The notes under the pieces are model-generated. The model saw nothing but the letters and a program-made list of their open reading frames with translations. It had not been told where the DNA came from and did not search any database. This document shows positions 13,476 through 20,140 of a stretch of 26,952 nt of DNA, piece after piece. Source of the DNA: a bacterium UBP3_UBA3054 (GTDB taxonomy: Bacteria; Auribacterota; UBA3054); assembly GCA_002366995.1 (NCBI GenBank), contig DFCM01000100.1:1-26952 (forward strand), written 5' to 3'. How positions within the stretch are numbered: the stretch's first letter is position 1; every line of letters starts with the position of its first letter. A program made the position numbers and the translations under genes.

Positions 13476-16400
13476 TATTTTTTGCCTTTCGGTTTGGATT
13501 TAGCTTTGGCTTTCGGCTTAGCTTTGGGAGCGGGCTTTTTGGCGGCGGGCTTTTTCACGGCTGGTTTTTTCGGCGACGCTTTTTTCGCTTTGGGTCTCGC
13601 GGGAGCTGGCTTCTTTTCTTCCTTGGGCTCTTCGGGCTTTTCCGGTTCGGGAGCGGACTTCACGCCGATGGTGAAGGTCTCCTCTTCGTCGTTCTGACTG
13701 AAGATGTCCATTTGCTGGCCTTCCTGGGATTCCCAGACGAAGTTGCCGATGAAGATCTCGTTATTGGCGTTCTTCTCGAGGAGCAGCGTGGTGGATTCGC
13801 GCATGGCTTCCGTGACGCCGTCCATTTCCGGAGTGGCGATGACAAGGGAAAGCCCGAGGCGGTTGGCAAAGCGCAGAAGCTCTTCTCTTCTTTCCGCGTC
13901 GATGCCGTAGAAAGCTTCGTCGAATAAGAGGAAGCGGATCTTGGCGCCGATCTGGTTGTAGAGAAGCGCGCTCATGGCCATGATGAGCAGGTAGTTCGGC
14001 ACGGCCTGTTCGCCGCCCGATCCGAGGCGGCGGATGTCGTTCGTCAGCTCGATGCCCTCGCCCTCGGTGCCTGTCACTTTTACGTGCAGCTGGTAGTCGA
14101 ACCAGTGGCGGTAGTCGAGGAAGGAGGGGAGAGAGCCGTCGGGCTGCATGCGCAGTTCCCCGATCTTCGATTCGAAGAAGGCTTTCAGCTGTTCCTGGCT
14201 GTCCTCATCGATGTCGCCGGCTCTTCTGACTATGCCGTAGACCTGGCGGTATTCGTTCTTGATCTTCTGCGTGAAGCGGTATTGGGAGCGGCCGAAAGAG
14301 AGGCCTTCCAGCATGAGGTTAACGGCTTCAAGGCTTTCCTTGAGGCGGTAAAGGTCGCGGGTGTACTGGTTGGAGAGGTCGCCGAGGATGGTCTTTTCGA
14401 GAAGCTTCCTTCTGTTTTCGGAAACGGAATTCTCGAGCTGGGTGAGCTGGTCGTTCAATCTCACCGTTATGGTCTTGAGGTCGCGGCCGTCCTGGTCGAT
14501 GAGGTCGTTGATGTCTTCGCGGTAGGTGAAGGCGTACTTGGTCCAGAGAAGCTCATGGTGGATCAAGCCGCCTTTCGAGCGGGAGTCGTCGCTGCCAACT
14601 AGGCTTCCGATCTCGCGGTTGATGACGCGCTCCTGGATCTTGATTATTTCAGCGAGCCTGCCTTCCTGGACGTTCTCGGCGCCGTAGGTCTCTTTAAGGT
14701 AGCTCTCAAGGTCGGGGTATTCCTCGCCGAGGCGGTCTTCAAGGATCTTCTTCTTGTCGGCCGCCTGGTTGATGGCCTCGTTGTAGCTGAGCCTGGTCTT
14801 GGCGTTCTGGGCCTCGAGAATTGAGACGCGCTCTTTGTAGCGGGCGATCATCTCGACGAGTTCTTCGCGTTCCTTTTCCTCTTCGTTCAGGCGCTTTTTT
14901 AAGATGTCGAGCTGCTTGTGGATGTCACCGGTGGTCTGGAACTGCTTATCTTCCCTGAGCTCCTTGATCTGCTTTTGGATGCGGTTGATCTGGCGCTGGG
15001 ATCTTGCCTGCTGGCTCTGGGCCTTCTCGACTCTTTCCTTTATCTCGGCAAGGAGATTGTCGTTGGCGGCTCTCTGCGTCAGGCGGTGGGCGATGAGCCA
15101 GGGCGAGACTTTTTCCTCGAGCTGGATCTTGATCTTGTATACGGCCTCTATGGTCTCACTGAGATTGCTCTGCTTTTTCCTGAGGCCGTCGGCGATGTTG
15201 GTGAGCTCTTTGTTTTTGATCTTCTGCTCGGTCAGGAGTTTTTCCTGGGCGGCCTGGCGGCGCGTTTTGCCAAGCAAGCCTTCCGCTTCGCGCTTGACGT
15301 AGCGGTAAACGGCGCGTTCTTTCACGAGGCCTTCCCTGGAAAGCCAGTCGCCGTCCGGCGTGGCGGCCAGGTCGCAGATCCTTATCTTGCCAAGCTGCGT
15401 GTCGACGAAGCAGCGGGCGAAGCCGTTTCCTGTCTTGAGGTATTTGGCCAGGGAGTTTTCCAGGGGCTTGGGACTCTTCGTGGCCATGAGCTTCGAGGTG
15501 TCTGCGATCCTGATCCCGGGGTTGGCTTTGCCAGCCAATCTTATGACGGCTTCGAGATCGTCCTCTTCGGGGATGATGGTGCCGAGCCATTCGTCGCCCA
15601 GGAAGGATTCGATCAGGTTCATGAGCTGGGGCGGCGTGTTGGGTGCGAAATCAAGCATGGTGAAGAGCGGTTCGGCTTTCAAGCCTTCCCTCTTTATGGC
15701 GTCCAGGAAATCGCGGTAGCCGATTATCCTCGGCATCACTTCCATGGTGGGAACGGTCGCTTTTATTTCGCTTTCCTTCGCGAGGTCGGCAAGGCGCAAT
15801 GTGAGAGTTTGCTTTTCGTCCCTCAGGGCCTGCAGCAGATTGTCGGCGGCCCTTATCGCCAGCTTTTGCGAGCGGGAGAGCGCCTCGGTGTCGCATTCGG
15901 TCGTTTCCTCGGCGTTCTTGTAGGCTTTCTTCAGCGAAGCGACGGTTTTCGAGAGATGAAGGGCTGCTTCGTTCACCGTTTCGGGGCAGGCGGGAAGCGA
16001 TATGGTCTTTATGATGGCGTTCTGGGAGCGGATGGCTTCCAGGACGTCCGCGCTGGCGTTCGCCTTGTCTTTTTCCAAGGTGGCCTGTTTCTGCAGTTCC
16101 TTTTCCGTCTCTTCCTTGAAGGTGACGGAATCTTCTTTCAGTTTCGCCAGATCCTTTTCAAGGCGTTCGGCTTCTTCCCAGAGTTTGGCGCCGGTGCCGG
16201 TCCTCACTTCGGCGAGCGTGGTCCTTGTCTGCTCGAGCTTGGGCAAAAGGTCGTCGAGCTTGTTCTTCGCGTCGATCTGGTTCTGGCGGTTGACGGCCAC
16301 GGCCCTTTCCTGGCTCTTCAGTTCGGAGGCAAGGTTGTTGAGGGAGTTCCTGAGCCTCAGATAGCGGCACTCCTCGATCCTTGTTTTGGAAGCGGTGATC

Positions 16401-17221
16401 TTTTCGACGGTCTTGTTCGCTTCGTCGAGCAGTTCGGCTTCTTTTTTAAGGCCTTTGATGTCGCTCTCAATGGTCTCCAAGTTCTGCAGAGTAGTCTCGA
16501 TATCCTGGAAGACCTGATGATCGGGGGCGGGGAGCAGAGCCGCGAAGAGGCCTTCGAAGTCTCTGGCCTTGACGACCAGGTCCTTGTAGGATTTGCTGGC
16601 TTTTAAGAGATCCGCCACGCGCTCGAAATTGGAGCGGCCGCCGAAGAAGCGGTTCGCGACTTGTGTGCGGTAGCGGCCGATGTCGTAAACTCTCGTTTTG
16701 CCGATCAGGCCGGGCAGCTCTTTTTTGTCCACCGGGCGGTACTGGGGCGCTTCGGAAACATCGTTCACTCTTATCGTGAGCTGGACGTCGGAGAGAGGGG
16801 CGTCAACTATGAAGCCCCACATCTCGGGGCGCTGGTCAAGGTTTTCCGCGAAGGCGCCGACGCCGATAGTCACAGGGTTCTGGCTCTTGGGGTCGAGGAG
16901 CTCCAAGGCAACATAGCCGACCGCGCCGCCGGCGCGGCCGATCTTGCCGGTCTCGAAGTTGTGCTGCAAAAGAACGCCGGAGAGGCTGCGGCCAGATTCG
17001 GACCTGCCGCCGATCACGGTGGCGGCGTTGAACATCAGTCTCTGTCCGCCGGTAAGAGCCAGCTGCACCGCGTCGATGATGGTCGTCTTGCCGGTGCCGT
17101 TGTTGCCCATGAGGAAGAGGCTGCCGTGGATCTTTATGGTCTCGTCGGCGAAGTTATGGAAGTTGATGAGGCGCAGGGCCCTTAAGTTCAAAGCGTTTTC
17201 CCAACTGTGGTTTCCGTTCAT
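13475..17221 (-). CDS. jetC: SMC-like ATPase of a Wadjet/MksBEF-type complex (JetC/MksB-like) with H1-like tail
   Basis: 1248 residues. ATG 17221 is preferred over GTG three codons upstream because AGGTG (17232-17228) sits six bases ahead of the ATG. Walker A is GNNGTGKTT (39-47), the ABC signature region is RRLGSGGEQAVPNY near 1067, and Walker B is FLLFDEAFYGID near 1095. Between them are long heptad-rich coiled coils (about 240-520 and 660-960) with a hinge-like segment. This is the head-coil-hinge layout of MukB/MksB/JetC. Such ATPases extrude DNA loops together with kleisin and kite partners. The last 55 or so residues are an acidic Pro/Glu linker followed by a Lys-Ala-Pro-rich H1-like tail, unusual for the family. 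The upstream genes encode the two partners. The exact Wadjet type is not assigned. Confidence 0.85.
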   Translation of the reverse strand: MNGNHSWENALNLRALRLINFHNFADETIKIHGSLFLMGNNGTGKTTIIDAVQLALTGGQRLMFNAATVIGGRSESGRSLSGVLLQHNFETGKIGRAGGAVGYVALELLDPKSQNPVTIGVGAFAENLDQRPEMWGFIVDAPLSDVQLTIRVNDVSEAPQYRPVDKKELPGLIGKTRVYDIGRYRTQVANRFFGGRSNFERVADLLKASKSYKDLVVKARDFEGLFAALLPAPDHQVFQDIETTLQNLETIESDIKGLKKEAELLDEANKTVEKITASKTRIEECRYLRLRNSLNNLASELKSQERAVAVNRQNQIDAKNKLDDLLPKLEQTRTTLAEVRTGTGAKLWEEAERLEKDLAKLKEDSVTFKEETEKELQKQATLEKDKANASADVLEAIRSQNAIIKTISLPACPETVNEAALHLSKTVASLKKAYKNAEETTECDTEALSRSQKLAIRAADNLLQALRDEKQTLTLRLADLAKESEIKATVPTMEVMPRIIGYRDFLDAIKREGLKAEPLFTMLDFAPNTPPQLMNLIESFLGDEWLGTIIPEEDDLEAVIRLAGKANPGIRIADTSKLMATKSPKPLENSLAKYLKTGNGFARCFVDTQLGKIRICDLAATPDGDWLSREGLVKERAVYRYVKREAEGLLGKTRRQAAQEKLLTEQKIKNKELTNIADGLRKKQSNLSETIEAVYKIKIQLEEKVSPWLIAHRLTQRAANDNLLAEIKERVEKAQSQQARSQRQINRIQKQIKELREDKQFQTTGDIHKQLDILKKRLNEEEKEREELVEMIARYKERVSILEAQNAKTRLSYNEAINQAADKKKILEDRLGEEYPDLESYLKETYGAENVQEGRLAEIIKIQERVINREIGSLVGSDDSRSKGGLIHHELLWTKYAFTYREDINDLIDQDGRDLKTITVRLNDQLTQLENSVSENRRKLLEKTILGDLSNQYTRDLYRLKESLEAVNLMLEGLSFGRSQYRFTQKIKNEYRQVYGIVRRAGDIDEDSQEQLKAFFESKIGELRMQPDGSLPSFLDYRHWFDYQLHVKVTGTEGEGIELTNDIRRLGSGGEQAVPNYLLIMAMSALLYNQIGAKIRFLLFDEAFYGIDAERREELLRFANRLGLSLVIATPEMDGVTEAMRESTTLLLEKNANNEIFIGNFVWESQEGQQMDIFSQNDEEETFTIGVKSAPEPEKPEEPKEEKKPAPARPKAKKASPKKPAVKKPAAKKPAPKAKPKAKAKSKPKGKK

Positions 17222-17234
17222 CGTATTCACCTAT

Positions 17235-17978
17235 TTAAAAATTTTCCTGTTCGTTCTCTTCTTCCGCCGTCTCTTCACCGTCGCTCTTCAGGCTGTCAGT
17301 TTTGGAATACAGCCTGGCGATCTCCTTGAAGGTGAGGACGTCCGGGCGGTAGCAGTGGATGCCCGGGAGGAATTCGTACATTACCTGCTGCTCGAGGCCT
17401 TCCGGCAGACGCTCGTCTTTTCCGACGTCCGCTTTTTCCTTCTGCTCGATGAAGCGGTACTTGATGAGCTTCGGGAAGAGCGTGCGGCAGGCGTCGACGA
17501 TCGCTTTCTCGCTGGACTCGCCGTCCTCCAGTTCCTCGTTGAAACGGTTGAAGCAGTACTGGACGAAATCGGAGATCAAAAAGCGCAGACGCTTGTCGTC
17601 GTCGTAATTGGAGTTGAAGTCGCGGAGCAGCTTCTCGTAGAATTCCAATAGCAGCATGAAGACCGAGCACTCGTCCCTTCTCGTCAGGTCGAACATGTCC
17701 CTTTGCGAAGGCTTAAGGGAATTGTTGTAGAGCTGCGGCTTGATAATTCTGGCGGCCTGGCGGTCGACGTAGAGTTCCCAGCCGAAGTAGCGCATGAAGA
17801 AATGGCCGACGGCTTCCTGGTTCAGTCTAAGGTAGGCGAAAAGGTCCGGGTCGTCCGTCTGGTAGAAAAAGGGCGATTCGGTAAGAACGTTGAGAAGCGC
17901 CCTGACGCTGTGGATGTTCAGGGAATCGATCTGGTCGGAGTAGTTTTCCGCTTCGTTTTCAAAGTATTGTTCGTTCAT
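17235..17978 (-). CDS. jetB: Kite subunit of the SMC complex (JetB/MksE-like)
   Basis: 247 residues. The segment LFAYLRLNQEAVGHFFMRYF followed by GWELYVDRQAARIIKP near residues 44-80 resembles the winged-helix start of DUF2398/DUF4194 kite proteins. The middle holds helices typical of the family (MLLLEFYEKLLRDF, RFLISDFVQYCFNRF). The C-terminus is acidic and probably disordered. Known role: kite dimers bind the kleisin and DNA in MksBEF, MukBEF and Wadjet. It follows the kleisin by 6 bases and precedes the ATPase by 13 bases in one operon. Assignment rests on weak family resemblance plus strong context. Confidence 0.7.
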   Translation of the reverse strand: MNEQYFENEAENYSDQIDSLNIHSVRALLNVLTESPFFYQTDDPDLFAYLRLNQEAVGHFFMRYFGWELYVDRQAARIIKPQLYNNSLKPSQRDMFDLTRRDECSVFMLLLEFYEKLLRDFNSNYDDDKRLRFLISDFVQYCFNRFNEELEDGESSEKAIVDACRTLFPKLIKYRFIEQKEKADVGKDERLPEGLEQQVMYEFLPGIHCYRPDVLTFKEIARLYSKTDSLKSDGEETAEEENEQENF

Positions 17979-17984
17979 AGTCTT

Positions 17985-19526
17985 TTAGTTGTTTTCCTGA
18001 AAATCAACGATGTAGTCGGGGGAGGAGAAATACCATTTGCCCCCTTTGAATTCAGCCTGCGGAGCGTTTTTGTCAGGCTGGCTCAAGGTGTATCCCAAGC
18101 GGATCCCGTGCTTGCGTCCTATCTTGTAGAATTTGACGGAATCCATATAGTTCCTGATGTCGCCCATGTTCTTCAAAGAGAACAAATGTATGGGGCCGCG
18201 CTGGCCCATCGCGTACGCTTTCAGGAGCATGAAGTCCCTCAGGCGTTTGGCCTTCGCCTTCTCCAGTTCGCGGCTGGCTTGAGCGGAGCCGGTCTTGGCG
18301 ATTATGGCGGCGTTGCGGAATGGCGGTCTGGCCGCGCGGCGGCGCCAGTAGTTGGGTCTCGGCGGGGGAACGCGGTCTTCCGGAGTGCCGCCGCCCATGT
18401 CGTTTACGATCTGCCCTACTGAGAAGAGCTCCCTTAGGAAAGACTTGATCTCGGGCAGGGCTTCGTCGGGAGCGCCGATGCATTCGTTGGCGCGGCGCCT
18501 CAAGATCCTGATCCTGATGTTGCGGTGCCTGATGTCGTCGAGGTACTGCCTGATGCGGCTGATCAAGATCCTAACCTGCTCGTTGACCCTAAGGCAGAGG
18601 ATCTGGAAAATGCCCTCGGGAGCGAAGAAGGGGATGAGCCTCGCCAGCATCTGCTCGATGGGGTCTTCCTGCTCAACCAGGGCGCCGGACAAGGGATTGT
18701 TCTCGGCGTGCAGCCGCATCGCTTCCCTGGCGTTCCTTAAGATGGCGAGCCCCTGCTGGGAGTTCCAGCGCGAGAGCGCGCTGTAAACAGGCGGCGTCAG
18801 GTTGGCCACGCGCTGCAGATACTGGTCGACGTAGCGGGCCAGGCGGTCTATGATCTGCGGAAGAGTCTCAAGCTGGAAAGGCTCGATGTTGAAGGTCGCG
18901 ATCCTGGCGCCGAAATCGCTGATCTCGTTGGCGACCAGGCGGCAGCGGTTGTCGAGCTCACTTATGTTCCTTGCGAGCCTGCGCAGCTCCGCGTCCGAAA
19001 GGTTTTCGCCGCGAGAAAGGCAGAGGCCGATCTTTTCGACGAGCTCCTGAAGATCCAGGAGGTGGTCCTGGTCAAGCGAGACCGCGTTGAGGTTTTCCAC
19101 GGAGCGCAGGAGCGAAAGGCTCTCGAGCAGCGCCCTGGTGTGGTCGGTCAGGCGGTAGAGGAATTTCTGCACTCTCCTGTCCGCGATGTGCTGCAGCCTC
19201 TTCGGCTCGATGCGGCGCTCGACGTTGCCCCAGAGCATAAGCTGTTCCATGTCGGCCCGGAAAGCCTGCTGGCTGTAGGGGCCGGCGGTCTCGAGCAAAG
19301 ACTGGACGGCGTCGTAGATGTCGTTGTGGTATTTCTCGACTTCGTGGGCCTGGCGGCGCAAAAAGAGAAAATACAGAATGGTGGCGTAATACCATCTGCG
19401 CTCGGAACTGAGGAAGGCGCAGTGACTGACTGGAAGCAGATCCAGAAACGGGGGCTCCGGCGCCACAGCCTGAAAAAGATCAGGCTGCGGCGCGGGATCG
19501 ATCTGTTCAATTATATTGTTGTCCAT
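17985..19526 (-). CDS. jetA: Kleisin subunit of the SMC complex (JetA/MksF-like)
   Basis: 513 residues. The N-terminal part (about 35-120) resembles DUF2397-type JetA winged-helix domains: WYYATILYFLFLRRQAHEVE, MEQLMLWGNVERRIEP, then KFLYRLTDHTRALLESL. The centre is a long helical bundle (about 120-350), as in MukF/MksF. The C-terminus is rich in basic residues and ends in a small domain (KGGKWYFSSPDYIVDFQE). Known role: the kleisin bridges the two ATPase heads of the SMC dimer. AGAAGGGA gives a ribosome site just before the ATG, and a promoter with twin palindromes lies 33 to 61 bases upstream. It is the first gene of the operon, as JetA/MksF usually is. The subtype is uncertain. Confidence 0.75.
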   Translation of the reverse strand: MDNNIIEQIDPAPQPDLFQAVAPEPPFLDLLPVSHCAFLSSERRWYYATILYFLFLRRQAHEVEKYHNDIYDAVQSLLETAGPYSQQAFRADMEQLMLWGNVERRIEPKRLQHIADRRVQKFLYRLTDHTRALLESLSLLRSVENLNAVSLDQDHLLDLQELVEKIGLCLSRGENLSDAELRRLARNISELDNRCRLVANEISDFGARIATFNIEPFQLETLPQIIDRLARYVDQYLQRVANLTPPVYSALSRWNSQQGLAILRNAREAMRLHAENNPLSGALVEQEDPIEQMLARLIPFFAPEGIFQILCLRVNEQVRILISRIRQYLDDIRHRNIRIRILRRRANECIGAPDEALPEIKSFLRELFSVGQIVNDMGGGTPEDRVPPPRPNYWRRRAARPPFRNAAIIAKTGSAQASRELEKAKAKRLRDFMLLKAYAMGQRGPIHLFSLKNMGDIRNYMDSVKFYKIGRKHGIRLGYTLSQPDKNAPQAEFKGGKWYFSSPDYIVDFQENN

Positions 19527-19552
19527 AATCCCTTCTTATACGAATACACACT

Positions 19553-19594
19553 CAATATATTGTATCAAAAGGGTCTTTTTTTAACAATATATTG
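19553..19594 (-). promoter_or_regulatory. SMC-operon promoter flanked by twin palindromes
   Basis: On the minus strand TTGTTA (19587-19582), 17-bp spacer, TACAAT (19564-19559). The palindrome CAATATATTG occurs twice, at 19553-19562 (overlapping the -10) and 19585-19594 (overlapping the -35). The copies are 32 bp apart, about three helical turns. The arrangement is what a dimeric repressor pair would use. Confidence 0.65.
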
Positions 19595-19610
19595 GGCCGA
19601 AGGGAGTGAA

Positions 19611-20054
19611 CTATCTGCGGGAGGAAAAGAAGTCCTTGAGAAGCGTCTCGCATTCAGACGAACAAAAGCCTTCCAGCACTTCGACTTTGCCGCCCGTCCA
19701 GGTGTTGGCGAGGTTGCTGTTCGAGAGGAGGGCGCCCCTTTCCCAGTCGCGCGCCCCGAAGACCACGGTCGATATCCTGGAAAGAAGTATCGCGCCCGCG
19801 CACATGGGGCAGGGCTCAAGCGTCACGTAAAGCGTGCAGTTGGTCAGGCGGCGGCCCAGCTTTTCCTGAGCCTCTTTTATGGCCAAAAGCTCCGCGTGGG
19901 CGGTGGCGTCTTTGCTGGCTTCAATGAGATTATGAGCGGAAGCGACGACGCTTCCGTTTGCGTCAACGATGACGCAGCCAATGGGGACTTCGCCAATGGC
20001 GGCGGCCGCTTCGGCCTCTTTGATAGCCAGCAGCATGTGATCCTTGTGTTCCAT
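19611..20054 (-). CDS. tadA: tRNA-specific adenosine deaminase
   Basis: 147 residues from ATG 20054. An upstream in-frame ATG would add 19 residues that do not match the family, so the shorter form (MEHKDHMLLAIKEA) is chosen. The zinc site is H53-A-E55 (TAHAELLAI) and P81-C82-P-M-C85 (LEPCPMCAGAI), with GEVPIGCVIV before them, as in TadA. It converts A34 to inosine in tRNA-Arg(ACG). No good Shine-Dalgarno precedes either start. It is upstream of and co-directional with the SMC operon, but that operon has its own promoter in the 84-base gap. Confidence 0.93.
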   Translation of the reverse strand: MEHKDHMLLAIKEAEAAAAIGEVPIGCVIVDANGSVVASAHNLIEASKDATAHAELLAIKEAQEKLGRRLTNCTLYVTLEPCPMCAGAILLSRISTVVFGARDWERGALLSNSNLANTWTGGKVEVLEGFCSSECETLLKDFFSSRR

Positions 20055-20092
20055 GAAAAATATTTTACCAAATCTAAAAGCGTAAATTTTGA

Positions 20093-20134
20093 TACAATTA
20101 ATGATTGACAATTAGAATTCACACCAACACGAGG
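20093..20134 (+). promoter_or_regulatory. -10 element and ribosome site of the PEP-CTERM gene
   Basis: TACAAT at 20093-20098 is preceded by TTTTGA, giving the same TTTTGATACAAT context as the SMC-operon promoter on the other strand. No good -35 is visible at 16-18 bp. GAGG (20131-20134) is a well placed ribosome site for ATG 20141. Confidence 0.35.
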
Positions 20135-20140
20135 TAATTT

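Noticed and set aside
13475..13640. Basic tail considered as a separate histone-like gene
   Set aside because: It is in frame with the ATPase and has no start codon or ribosome site of its own.
14918..16606. 562-codon open frame antisense to the SMC ATPase gene
   Set aside because: It lies opposite the coiled-coil region and its translation is a low-complexity Leu/Phe/Gly mix with no motifs; the ATPase frame has conserved Walker and signature motifs.
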